From the NCBI GenBank assembly GCA_050283925.1, contig JBNOAI010000011.1, positions 62,001-126,000 of the forward strand: a DNA stretch of 64,000 nt. The letters are read 5' to 3'. Made by a program: the position numbers and the translations under genes. Below, piece by piece: positions 35,613-44,177 of the stretch (position 1 is its first letter; each line of letters starts with the position of its first letter). The notes beneath the pieces were generated by a model. That model was not told the origin of the DNA, did no database searches, and was given only the letters and a program-made list of their open reading frames with translations. Origin of the DNA: ZC4RG25 sp023428365 (GTDB taxonomy: Bacteria > Pseudomonadota > Alphaproteobacteria > Rhizobiales > Hyphomicrobiaceae).

Positions 35613-37502
35613 TCAGCGGCGCGGCATTCCTGGCGGCCGGGCGAGACGGGTTTGCGCGGCCAAACGAATGGGCGCGTTGGTCGCGCCAAATCCTTTGTAG
35701 CCACGCCGCTCGACGATTTCGAAGAAGAACCGTTCTTCGAAGCTTGGCGAGTAGATCTGCAGATATTCGGCGCTGCCCTCCCGGTCGTACAGGATATTAG
35801 CGGCGCGCAGCCGTTCCAATTCCGCGACCGATAAATCCCAGCGCGCTTCCAGGTCGTCATAATAATTATCCGGGATCGGCAACAGCTCGACGCCATTGGC
35901 CTTCAATTGTGCCGCCGTGGCGAAGATGTCGTTGGTGGTGAAGGCGATGTGCTGCACGCCAGAGCCGAAGAACTCCGACACAAACCGCGAAGACAGCGTC
36001 CGGCTCGACTGCGACGCGTTGAGCACGATGCGCAGGCTGCCATCCTCGGTCTGCACGACCTGACTGCGGACGACCCCGCCCGGATCGATCACGTCCTGCT
36101 CACCCGTTTTGGAGACGTCCAGCAACGAGGTATAGAACAGCAGCCAGGACAGCATTTCCTCGTATTGCATCGACTGCGAGATGTGATCGACCGCGACCAG
36201 TCCCGCATCGCGGCGCGCACCACCATCGTCGACAGCATCGAACTCGATATCCCAGACGTGCCCTAACTCGCTGGCCGCATCGGTGAAATAAATGAGACTT
36301 CCACCCAGCCCGCGCACCGCCGGAATTTCCAATTCACCTGGACCGACAGCCTGCCGGAACGGCTGATCCAGGAGCTTCTGTGCGCGATCGAGCGTTTTCG
36401 ACGCGTCGTCGACTTTCAGGCCAAAGGCGCAGACGGATGTGCCGTGAGTGATGTTGAAGGAATGCGCGAATCCCTCCTTCTCGGTATTCACCACGAGATT
36501 GATGTCACCCTGGCGCCAACGGACAACCGATTTCGACTTGTGCTCCCCTGCCCTGTCAAACCCGAGACCGCTGAGAACTTTCTCGAACATCGGAGCCTGG
36601 ATCTCATCGACCGCAAATTCGATGAACTCAACGCCGCGACATGGCGAACGCGGCGGCAGGTCGGGAAGACCGCGAACGGCGACGCCGGTGCGTTGCCGCA
36701 GTTGGTCGAGCATGTAGATCAACGAGCGCTGCCCGTCGGTCGCCACCATCCGCGCTGATCCCGCCCGGAACTGGTCGTTGAAAATCTCCAGCGAGATGAG
36801 CCCATCGAAGCCCGTGGCTTGTAGCGCCTCCATGAACGGCATCAACGGCAAGTCGCCCTGCCCTGGCAGACAGCGGAAATGGCGGCTCCACGAGAGATAA
36901 TCCATCTCCAATCGCGGCGCGTCGGCCACCTGCACCAGAAAAATCCGATCAGGCGGAATGGCACAGATCGACTTCAGATCGATATTACGGACAAGCGTAT
37001 GGAAGCTATCCAGAACCAGTCCGATCGCAGGATGATCGGCACGGCGCACGACCTCCCACGCGTCGCGGTGATCATTGATATGCCGGCCCCACGCTAGCGC
37101 CTCAAACCCGACACGCAGACCGCGCTTGGCCGCGCGCTCCCCCAGTTCGTGCAGATCGGCCGCGGCCCGGTCGATACCGCCGAGCGAGTCCGGTGAGATA
37201 TTGCTACACACCAGTAGCAAGTCACAACCGAGCTGCTGCATGAGGTCGAACTTGCGTTCCGCGCGAGCAAACACCCGCGAACGCTGCGGTTCGGGCATGC
37301 CCTCGAAATCACGGAACGGCTGGAACGTGACGGTCTTCAGCCCCAGGCCTTCGACCATCCTGCGAACGTCGGCGGTTGTACCGCTGAAGGACAGCAGGTC
37401 ATTCTCGAAGATCTCGACGCCCTTGAACCCTGCGGCCGCGATGGCCTCGAGTTTCTCGTTGAGAGCACCACTCAAGCAAACAGTCGCGATTGCGGTCTGC
37501 AT
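35613..37502 (-). CDS. quiC: 3-dehydroshikimate dehydratase, QuiC-type fusion protein
   Basis: A 629-residue two-domain protein. The first 270 residues are a sugar-phosphate-isomerase TIM barrel (VCLSGALNEKLEAIAAAGFKGVEIFENDL), the dehydratase part. Residues from about 290 form an HPPD/VOC-like half with VDHISQSMQYEEM, GSGVQHIAFTTND and FFFEIVERRGYKGFG in the positions of the iron ligands His, His and Glu. This architecture is that of QuiC1 from Pseudomonas, which turns 3-dehydroshikimate into protocatechuate in quinate and shikimate breakdown. GAGGAGG precedes the start. No quinate dehydrogenase gene is adjacent. Confidence 0.85.
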   Translation of the reverse strand: MQTAIATVCLSGALNEKLEAIAAAGFKGVEIFENDLLSFSGTTADVRRMVEGLGLKTVTFQPFRDFEGMPEPQRSRVFARAERKFDLMQQLGCDLLLVCSNISPDSLGGIDRAAADLHELGERAAKRGLRVGFEALAWGRHINDHRDAWEVVRRADHPAIGLVLDSFHTLVRNIDLKSICAIPPDRIFLVQVADAPRLEMDYLSWSRHFRCLPGQGDLPLMPFMEALQATGFDGLISLEIFNDQFRAGSARMVATDGQRSLIYMLDQLRQRTGVAVRGLPDLPPRSPCRGVEFIEFAVDEIQAPMFEKVLSGLGFDRAGEHKSKSVVRWRQGDINLVVNTEKEGFAHSFNITHGTSVCAFGLKVDDASKTLDRAQKLLDQPFRQAVGPGELEIPAVRGLGGSLIYFTDAASELGHVWDIEFDAVDDGGARRDAGLVAVDHISQSMQYEEMLSWLLFYTSLLDVSKTGEQDVIDPGGVVRSQVVQTEDGSLRIVLNASQSSRTLSSRFVSEFFGSGVQHIAFTTNDIFATAAQLKANGVELLPIPDNYYDDLEARWDLSVAELERLRAANILYDREGSAEYLQIYSPSFEERFFFEIVERRGYKGFGATNAPIRLAAQTRLARPPGMPRR

Positions 37503-37712
37503 GAAGCCTCCTCACCAGAGCATCAGTTTCTGCCAAGTCGCGCCGAGAGAAAAGGGGGCAGAAGCAGCTTGACGAACAATACGACCTCAAACTGCCCTGA
37601 GCAGTTCCTCACAGCCGGACAAAATACCGGAGGTGAGGCTTCCCGGTCCTAGCCGTCAATTCGGCAGGATGCTGTAGTTCGGCCAGCTTGAGGCTCACGG
37701 AGGTTTCCCGGC

Positions 37713-37976
37713 ATGACCCGCACACTGGTTGCTCTCGCACTCGCGTTGTCTACGGCACTGGCGCCCACAGCGCTGATGGCGCAGAGCGCACCGGCAAAAG
37801 CACCAGCCCCGAAAGCCTCCAACGTGGTCAAGGCGGGCAAGGACGAAAAGGTCTGTAGCTACCGCTTCTCGACCGGCGAGCTCAGAAAGTGGGTGTGCAA
37901 GAAAGAGCTGCCCTGCTGCGCGTGGGATGCAATTTCCTACGTGAAGTGTGGCTCGACCTTCACGGGATGCTTGTAA
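37713..37976 (+). CDS. small exported cysteine-rich protein
   Basis: An 87-residue product with signal peptide (LALALSTALAPTALMAQ), an Ala/Pro/Lys linker and a compact C-terminal domain containing seven bases' worth of spaced cysteines as KVCSYRF, KWVCKKELPCCAW, VKCGSTFTGC, six in all. The pattern suggests a disulfide-bonded periplasmic miniprotein. The family is not recognised. ATG follows AGGTTTCCCGGC. Confidence 0.65.
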   Translation: MTRTLVALALALSTALAPTALMAQSAPAKAPAPKASNVVKAGKDEKVCSYRFSTGELRKWVCKKELPCCAWDAISYVKCGSTFTGCL

Positions 37977-38684
37977 CGGCATTTTCGGCAGCGGCGGCTT
38001 GGAGATCTGAACGGTGGATCGCCGGAAGACCCATCCCACCGCGTCGGGGAGGGAGGTGTGTGGCGGTGCGGCAGCACAGGCCTTCCGGCGAAACGTGCGC
38101 TCGCGGAGTAGGCAGCGAGCAAATTGAACTAAAGGGCCGGGCGGTAGAGAAGCGGGGGTTCTCCACCGCCCGACTCGGGAACCGACAGGCAGCCGTTCCC
38201 CGAGACAAGTGGTATTCGGAGCGCGTTGCCTGCAAACGATCGCGTCGTTCGGCAAGGCTTTCGCCCCAGAGCGTTAGAATTGGTCCTGCGTGGCTCCCCC
38301 TCAGGCGCCAGTCCATTTGGACTAAAAGCACGATACCGGAGATGTTGTAGTGCCCCCCGAGGGCCCTTCCAAACGAGCCCGGCTAGCCTCGATCGGTGAC
38401 GGTGATTTCGCCTGTGGAACTTGTACAGAGCGTGGCCGACCCGCGGCTGAATTGTGACTGGACTGATCAACTTGCCTGCAACATACAGAAACAATTGCAG
38501 ATCGCGTTGATCCGTCGACGATCGACTTCGCCGCAACTGCGGCGCAGCTTTGTCGATTTTGGCGAGGAATTGCGCAACGTCGCGCGGAAGTTCTGTCGTT
38601 TGCCTATTCCGGCCATCGCGACCTATCGACAAAGCCGATATGACGTCGATACTGGATCGCGCCGCTCTCACCATGGGTTCCTCG
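37977..38684. other. long intergenic region with a strong hairpin
   Basis: About 700 bases without a convincing gene. A hairpin at 38139-38171 has arms GGGCGGT and ACCGCCC, extended by GAGAA/TTCTC after one mismatch, so about 12 pairs around a G-rich loop. Open frames on either strand here are rich in Arg and Ser and look non-coding. A small RNA is possible but unproven. The last 130 bases are in frame with the PhzF gene but lack homology to it. Confidence 0.35.
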
Positions 38685-39596
38685 ATGATCCAGCTCGCCT
38701 TCCATACGCTCGACGTTTTCACCGCGACGCCGTTCACCGGCAATCCGCCGGCCGTCGTGCATGAGGCAGACATGCTGTCGACGGATCGTATGCAGGCGAT
38801 CGCCCGCGAGTTTGGGCTATCCGAGACGGTCTTCGTTCAGCGCCCTGTGAACCCAGCGCATTCCGCCAAGATTCGCATCTTCACGCCCGCAGCCGAGCTT
38901 CCCTTCGCAGGTCATCCGACCATCGGCACCGCCATTCTGCTTGCAGAGTTGCGACTTCAAGGGATGGCTTCCACCGGCGACTCCATTGTCGCTCTCGAAG
39001 AGAACATCGGCCCAGTGCGCGTTGGCGTGCGCTTCAGAAATGGCGAGCCCGCGTTTGCCGAGTTCGATGCACCTAAGCTGCCCGAAGATGCCGGTCCGCC
39101 GCCGGCGACAGATCAACTTGCAGCGGCACTCGGCCTGCTGCCGCGAGAAATCGGTTTCGCCAACCACAAGCCGACCCGCTTCGGCGCCGGCAACAGCTTC
39201 ACGTTCGTGCCGGTTGCCTCGCTGGAGGCTATGGCGAGAGCGTCTGTGAACGCTCAACATTGGCCCGTGATCGCGGCTCAGGGCGTCGTTGGCGCATTCC
39301 TCTATTGCAGTGAAACTGTTCAAGCAGCGTCGAGCTATCACGCGCGCATGTTCGCTCCGGCGATGGGGATTACCGAAGATCCGGCGACGGGCTCTGCGGC
39401 AGTGAATTTCGCAGGCGTCATTCAGCGCTTCGATGCACCGCCGGAAGGCAATCACAAACGCATCATCGAGCAAGGCTTCGAGATGGGCCGGCCCAGCCTG
39501 ATCACGTTGTCTCTAGATGTCGTGGGCGGCCAGCTTCAGAACGTGCGTATCGGCGGACATGCCGTGCGGATCACAGAGGGAAAGATCCGCGTTTAG
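38685..39596 (+). CDS. PhzF-family isomerase/epimerase-like protein
   Basis: A 303-residue protein of the diaminopimelate-epimerase fold. The start MIQLAFHTLDVFTATPFTGNPPAVV, catalytic Glu in FGLSETVFV and IRIFTPAAELPFAGHPTIGTA are PhzF signatures; the end has FAPAMGITEDPATGSAAV and RPSLITLSLDV. Besides phenazine formation the family includes many isomerases of unknown substrate, and no phenazine genes lie near. ATG chosen because homology starts there; two upstream Met codons are possible. Confidence 0.88.
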   Translation: MIQLAFHTLDVFTATPFTGNPPAVVHEADMLSTDRMQAIAREFGLSETVFVQRPVNPAHSAKIRIFTPAAELPFAGHPTIGTAILLAELRLQGMASTGDSIVALEENIGPVRVGVRFRNGEPAFAEFDAPKLPEDAGPPPATDQLAAALGLLPREIGFANHKPTRFGAGNSFTFVPVASLEAMARASVNAQHWPVIAAQGVVGAFLYCSETVQAASSYHARMFAPAMGITEDPATGSAAVNFAGVIQRFDAPPEGNHKRIIEQGFEMGRPSLITLSLDVVGGQLQNVRIGGHAVRITEGKIRV

Positions 39597-39610
39597 CCTC
39601 CGCGATATCG

Positions 39611-40157
39611 CTAACGCGCCGCACCAATCCGCTCACGCACGAAATCAACGCGTTGCCGTAAGGGAACACGCGGTAGTTCGATAAGCTCATAGTCACAATC
39701 GCCGTAGACGCCGACAAGCGTCATACGTTGCCTCGGCTTCCTCCAGCGTCTGCTTGCGCTCCGCGTCCTGCACGAAAATCTCGGGCCACGGCGGCGCGAT
39801 GAAAACCTGCCGCTGGTAGCGGAACAACTCAGCCGCACGTTCCATGTGCGCGGGAACTTCGGCCCCGATCAGTCGGAGATACCCGATGACGTCGGGGACG
39901 CCGCGATCGAACAGGACCGGCCCCGTCAGAGGTGCCGCCGCGCGGTAGGATCTGAGTTCCCAACCCAGCATCAATTCTGCAAACGCCTCCCGGTCGTCCC
40001 AGGGAAGAGCCCGCCCGCCGATATCGACCTGATCGCGAATGATCGCCCTGCCCGCCTCCGGCATGTGCGGATAGCCGAGAGCCGCCAGCGCCTCGATGAG
40101 CGTACTTTTCCCTGAACCTGGGCCGCCCGTTATGATGAAAAAACGGTCCCCCGCCAT
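39611..40157 (-). pseudogene. frameshifted AAA/ATPase_33-type P-loop protein
   Basis: The first 146 residues are a small P-loop NTPase (FFIITGGPGSGKSTLIEAL, then HMPEAGRAIIRDQ, LFDRGVPDVIGYLRL and APPWPEIFVQDAERKQTLEEAEATYDA). The frame then ends in an aberrant CRRLRRL. The expected C-terminal part (LVGVYGDCDYELIELPRVPL ending ERIGA) continues in another frame from about 39718 to 39611. A net one-base gain or two-base loss near 39718 would explain it. It may be a recent pseudogene or a sequencing error; if two separate products are made, the first would lack its last strand. Confidence 0.8.
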
Positions 40158-40321
40158 GGCGCCGTCAATCCTCCTGGTTAATGCTTCGATGCTCGCGGAT
40201 ATCGCTGTTAGCGCGCTGATATTGGCAAAACGACTTGCATTGCCTCCAGTCTTTGGTTAGTCACGCAGTGTGAGGGGAGCGCCCGAAGCGCTTCGCTACA
40301 GCTTTCAACAGCAAGATCACC

Positions 40322-40438
40322 ATGCCCGCAATGACCTGGGACATCGCTGATCTGACCCGCGCAGCACGCTCTGCGCCCGACGCCGCTTGCCCGGCGCGCG
40401 CCGCCCTCCTTCGCACCCTCCTCCTTACCAGCCCCTGA
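40322..40438 (+). CDS. leuA leader peptide (attenuator peptide, 38 residues)
   Basis: A short frame ending about 120 bases before leuA. Near its C terminus it reads A-L-L-R-T-L-L-L-T-S-P, five leucines in eight codons, all CTC or CTT instead of CTG. The stop codon lies inside the left arm of a hairpin. Leucine-rich leader peptides overlapping alternative RNA hairpins are the hallmark of transcription attenuation of leucine biosynthesis genes. No clear ribosome-binding site beyond AGCAAGA is seen. Confidence 0.6.
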   Translation: MPAMTWDIADLTRAARSAPDAACPARAALLRTLLLTSP

Positions 40439-40480
40439 GCCTCGACGGTCTCGGAACGGTCCGGGACGGGCGCTCAGGGG
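40432..40480 (+). promoter_or_regulatory. attenuator-type hairpin ahead of leuA
   Basis: Perfect 9-base arms CCCCTGAGC at 40432-40440 and GCTCAGGGG at 40472-40480 enclose a G+C-rich loop with further pairing possibilities. The left arm covers the stop codon of the leucine-rich leader. No T-run follows, so termination would need Rho or the structure could act on translation. Confidence 0.55.
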
Positions 40481-40557
40481 ATGAATAAGCGAACCCAAAC
40501 CGATAGACTGCCGGCACGTTCCTGCAGAACACCGGCCACCGCGAAGGATCATTTCAA

Positions 40558-42141
40558 ATGGCTGACTCTGTTCCCGAAAAAGACAAAGTATTGATCTTCG
40601 ACACCACGCTGCGCGATGGCGAGCAGTGCCCCGGCGCGACGATGACGCTGGAGGAGAAGCTGGAAGTCGCCGACCTGCTGGATGATATGGGCGTCGACAT
40701 CATCGAGGCCGGCTTCCCGATTGCTTCCGACGGCGATTTTGAAGCCGTTTCGCTGATCGCCAAAAGGATCAAGCGTTCGGTAGTCGCGGGGCTGGCCCGC
40801 GCAGGCATGAAAGACATCGACCGCTGCGGCGAGGCGGTCAAACATGCTCAACGGCCGCGCATCCATACCTTCCTCTCGACCTCCCCGATCCACATGAAGT
40901 GGAAGCTGCAAAAGGAGCCGGAGCAGGTCCTGGAAATGGTGCGCCAGTCGGTCGAGCGCGCACGCAACTATGTCGATGATGTCGAATGGTCGGCCGAGGA
41001 CGGCACCCGCACGGAGATGGATTTCCTCTGCCGCTGCGTCGAGACGGCGATCAAAGCCGGCGCCACGACCATCAACATCCCCGATACGGTGGGCTACACG
41101 ACCCCGGACGAATATTACGAGCTGTTCAAGACTGTCCGCGAACGCGTACCGAACGCGGATAAGGCCGTATTCTCCGTTCATTGCCACAACGATCTCGGCA
41201 TGGCAGTTGCGAACTCACTGGCTGGCGTGCGCGGTGGCGCGCGGCAGATCGAGTGCACGCTGAACGGCATCGGCGAGCGGGCCGGCAACGCCGCGCTCGA
41301 GGAAATCGTCATGGCCATCAAGGTGCGCAACGATGTGCTGCCGTTCCACACCGGGATCGACGCCAGCATGCTGACCCGCGCTTCCAAACTGGTCGCAGCG
41401 GCAACGTCGTTCCCCGTTCAGTACAACAAGGCCATCGTCGGCCGGAACGCGTTCGCGCACGAGAGCGGCATCCATCAGGACGGAATGCTGAAACACACCC
41501 AGACCTACGAGATCATGACGCCGGAATCCGTTGGCGTCTCCAAAACCTCGCTGGTGATGGGCAAGCATTCGGGCCGCAACGCCTTCCGCACCAAGCTGAA
41601 GGACCTCGGCTACGACCTGGGCGAAAACGCGCTGGAAGATGCCTTCAACCGCTTCAAGGCGCTCGCTGACCGCAAGAAGATCATTTACGATGAGGACATC
41701 GAGGCGCTGGTCGACGAGGAAATCGCCACCGCGACCGACCGTATCAAGGTCGTGGCGCTGACGGTGATCGCGGGAACCTCAGGTCCGCAGTCGGCAACGC
41801 TGACCCTCGATGTCGATGGTAAGCAGACCACGATCCAGTCCGCCGGAAACGGGCCGGTCGATGCGACCTTCAACGCGATCCAGAAGATCGTGCCGCACAC
41901 CGCAACGCTGGAACTCTATCAGGTGCACGCTGTCACCGAGGGCACGGATGCGCAGGCTGAGGTGTCTGTGCGTCTCCAGGAAGAAGGCCGGACCGTCACC
42001 GCTAAGGCCGCTGATCCGGATACATTGGTTGCATCCGCAAAAGCCTATATCGGCGCCTTGAACAAGCTGATGATCAAGCGCCAGCGTGGCGCCCCGGCTC
42101 AGCATTTTTCAGAGCCGGCCGCGAAACTCAAAGGCGTCTGA
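40558..42141 (+). CDS. leuA: 2-isopropylmalate synthase
   Basis: First committed step of leucine synthesis. The 527-residue protein has IFDTTLRDGEQCPGATMTLEEKLEVADLL, the metal motif HCHNDLGMAVANSLAG, LNGIGERAGNAALEE, and a complete C-terminal allosteric domain, so feedback inhibition by leucine is expected. GAAGGATCA lies just before the ATG. A leader peptide and hairpin upstream suggest a second level of control by attenuation. Confidence 0.96.
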   Translation: MADSVPEKDKVLIFDTTLRDGEQCPGATMTLEEKLEVADLLDDMGVDIIEAGFPIASDGDFEAVSLIAKRIKRSVVAGLARAGMKDIDRCGEAVKHAQRPRIHTFLSTSPIHMKWKLQKEPEQVLEMVRQSVERARNYVDDVEWSAEDGTRTEMDFLCRCVETAIKAGATTINIPDTVGYTTPDEYYELFKTVRERVPNADKAVFSVHCHNDLGMAVANSLAGVRGGARQIECTLNGIGERAGNAALEEIVMAIKVRNDVLPFHTGIDASMLTRASKLVAAATSFPVQYNKAIVGRNAFAHESGIHQDGMLKHTQTYEIMTPESVGVSKTSLVMGKHSGRNAFRTKLKDLGYDLGENALEDAFNRFKALADRKKIIYDEDIEALVDEEIATATDRIKVVALTVIAGTSGPQSATLTLDVDGKQTTIQSAGNGPVDATFNAIQKIVPHTATLELYQVHAVTEGTDAQAEVSVRLQEEGRTVTAKAADPDTLVASAKAYIGALNKLMIKRQRGAPAQHFSEPAAKLKGV

Positions 42142-42340
42142 TCTTTTCCGCTCTCAGATTATCATCCGGCGCGTATCGTCAATCGCATTGGCGGACGTGC
42201 CGGATTACCCTATTTTTTAAGAATCACAGGCACGCTGCGCAGCGGATCGGAGACCGCTGAGGCGCAGTTCTGCATTGTATCGGTTTCCGATAGACCGTGG
42301 ATTCGAGACAGTGGGGCGGGGCAACCTGCCGGATGCACAC

Positions 42341-43429
42341 ATGATCCGACTTCCCGTGCGTGGATTATCCTCCACCATGCTGCCGAAGGTACGCGGGGTC
42401 AGTGGCGCGTTCTCCGACGACATCGCAATAGATCTCGGCACGGCCAATACGCTGGTCCACGTCACCGGACGCGGCATCATCATCGACGAGCCATCGATGG
42501 TGGCCGTGCGCTCCAGCGGCGGCGAGCGGGAACTGATCGCCGTCGGCGACGAAGCCCGCCGCATGGTCGGTCTGACGCCCGAACCGCTTGAAACCCTCCA
42601 TCCTATGCGCGACGGCGTCATCGCCGACTTCGTGGCGACTGAGTTCATGCTGCGTCAGTTCATCCGCCGCGCGCGGTCCATGCTTGGCTTTCGCAGACCG
42701 CGGATTCTGATCTCGGTGCCTGCCGGCGCCACCCCCGTCGAACGTCGCGCCGTCACCGAAACGGCCAAGTACGCAGGCGCCCGCAAGGTGCATCTCGTGG
42801 CCGAGCCAGTCGCAGCCCTGCTCGGCGCCGGCATCCCGGTTGCCGACGCGCGCGGCACCATGGTCATCGATATCGGCGGCGGCACCACGGACATCGCGGT
42901 TCTATCCCATGGTAAAGTTGTAACGGCGCGCTCTCTGAGAGCGGCTGGCCACGCCATGGACGACGCCATCAGCCTCTACATCCGCCGGCAGCATCATCTC
43001 GTCGTCGGGCCCGCCAATGCCGAGCGGATCAAGATGGAGGCGGGAACAGCCTCGGCGCTCGTCAATGGCCGTCATATCGACATTCGCATTTCCGGACGGG
43101 AACTCCGCCGCGGCCGCGCAAAAACCGTCGTGCTCAGCCCCCAGCACGTCGCAGAAGCTCTGGATGGCGTCATCGGCGACATCGCAGAATTCGGACGCCG
43201 GACGCTGGAAGATATCCCCGCCGACATCGCCGCGGACATCTGCGAGCGGGGTATCGTCTTGACCGGCGGCGGCGCCCTCCTCGACCGCCTGAGCGACGAA
43301 TTGGCCGATCGCATCGGCGCTCCGTGCCAGCTGGCGCCGGCTCCGATGCAGTGCGTCGTCAAGGGGACGGCCCTGGTGATGGAACAGCTTGCCGCACATG
43401 AGCATCTGCTGCTGGCAACCGACATCTGA
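42341..43429 (+). CDS. MreB-like actin homologue, stand-alone
   Basis: About 362 residues. Actin-fold nucleotide site is intact: DDIAIDLGTANTLVHVTGRGII (phosphate 1), MVIDIGGGTTDIAVLS (phosphate 2) and GIVLTGGGALLDRLSDELA (adenosine). Length and order fit MreB/Mbl, but the sequence is divergent (RHHLVVGPANAER in place of the usual helix) and no mreC, mreD or other cell-shape gene is adjacent. It may be a second MreB that serves a special role rather than the main rod-shape filament. The ATG follows GGATGCACAC; a Met 12 codons later is possible. Confidence 0.82.
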   Translation: MIRLPVRGLSSTMLPKVRGVSGAFSDDIAIDLGTANTLVHVTGRGIIIDEPSMVAVRSSGGERELIAVGDEARRMVGLTPEPLETLHPMRDGVIADFVATEFMLRQFIRRARSMLGFRRPRILISVPAGATPVERRAVTETAKYAGARKVHLVAEPVAALLGAGIPVADARGTMVIDIGGGTTDIAVLSHGKVVTARSLRAAGHAMDDAISLYIRRQHHLVVGPANAERIKMEAGTASALVNGRHIDIRISGRELRRGRAKTVVLSPQHVAEALDGVIGDIAEFGRRTLEDIPADIAADICERGIVLTGGGALLDRLSDELADRIGAPCQLAPAPMQCVVKGTALVMEQLAAHEHLLLATDI

Positions 43430-43544
43430 ACCCCTGCCCGGATCAGCGATATTTGGGAATGTCCCTCTTGCACTTCGGGCGGTCAGGCAGTAGTAGTGGC
43501 GCCTCGCTGAATCGCATGGCCCTTCCGGCCCCGAGCAGCGGTAC

Positions 43545-43621
43545 GCACCGGTAGCTCAGCTGGATAGAGCACCAGACTACGAATCTGGGGGTCGTGGGTT
43601 CGAATCCTGCCCGGTGCGCCA
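43545..43621 (+). tRNA. tRNA-Arg (anticodon ACG)
   Basis: Acceptor GCACCGG pairs with CCGGTGC, followed by G and an encoded CCA. The D arm has TAGCTCAGCTGG, the anticodon stem CCAGA/TCTGG encloses CT-ACG-AA, and the T arm has GGTTCGAATCC. The gene is intact although gene debris follows at its 3' side. Confidence 0.96.
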
Positions 43622-43930
43622 TTGAATTTTTCCGCCAATTCAACCTATTAGCGTGAGAACAAACGTTCTCATTCTGACTTGCGTCTCCGGGGTTCATTCT
43701 GACTCTCGGTCCGCGCGTGTTCTAAGTCGCGCCCCCAGGCTGACTGGGTCGCTCGTGCGGCCGGTAGTTATGCCAGCGAAGATGCCCGGCAAGTCGGTTC
43801 GTGATTTTGTCGATCGCCGAGTTGAGATCCGCGGAATGAGGATGCCGATCTTTCGCCGACATTGGCCGCGGCTGTCCCCGCTCTCATCAAACATGGCCAA
43901 GCTGGCGGCACCGCTGAACGGACGCCCATG
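43622..43930. other. gene debris beside tRNA-Arg
   Basis: No intact gene. TCATTCTGACT occurs twice within 25 bases (from 43671 and 43692). On the minus strand near 43740-43830 one frame reads DLNSAIDKITNRLAGHLRWH followed by NYRPH, reminiscent of the W-x-N-x-R-P-H end of some integrase-core transposases, but it is short and the match is weak. Confidence 0.3.
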
Positions 43931-44175
43931 TCACGTACTACGATCGCTGACGGCGTTATGCGATGTTAGCTGGATGATGATGAGTGGTGAGCGCCCAAGC
44001 TTCTTCCGTTCGACGGTGATGAGGCCGGCCTGCTCCAACCAGTGCAACGCCCGGTACTTGGCATTGAGGTCCAAGCCAATTGGTGCCCGGCAATGTTCGA
44101 CAGCGGCACGATGAGAGAGTTGCGGAATTCCGCCTCCAAATCTCGCTCCTGCGTGCGGCGTTCGCCGTTGCTCAC
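43931..44175 (-). pseudogene. remnant of a winged-helix protein gene
   Basis: Two frames together look like one broken gene. The GTG-started part reads ERRTQERDLEAEFRNSLIVP, and after a frame change the minus strand reads LDLNAKYRALHWLEQAGL then ITVERKKLGRSPLIIIQL. The second part matches the recognition region of a winged-helix family often found in integrative and conjugative elements (NAKYRAL-LE-AGL-VERRPGRSP). Position next to a tRNA gene supports an integration relic. Confidence 0.55.
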
Positions 44176-44177
44176 CT

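Noticed and set aside
38129..38773. A 214-codon minus-strand frame
   Set aside because: Arg- and Ser-rich with no motif, partly antisense to the PhzF gene. It looks like chance openness in G+C-rich DNA.
43653..44114. A 153-codon plus-strand frame beside tRNA-Arg
   Set aside because: It is antisense to the winged-helix remnant and has no protein-like features.
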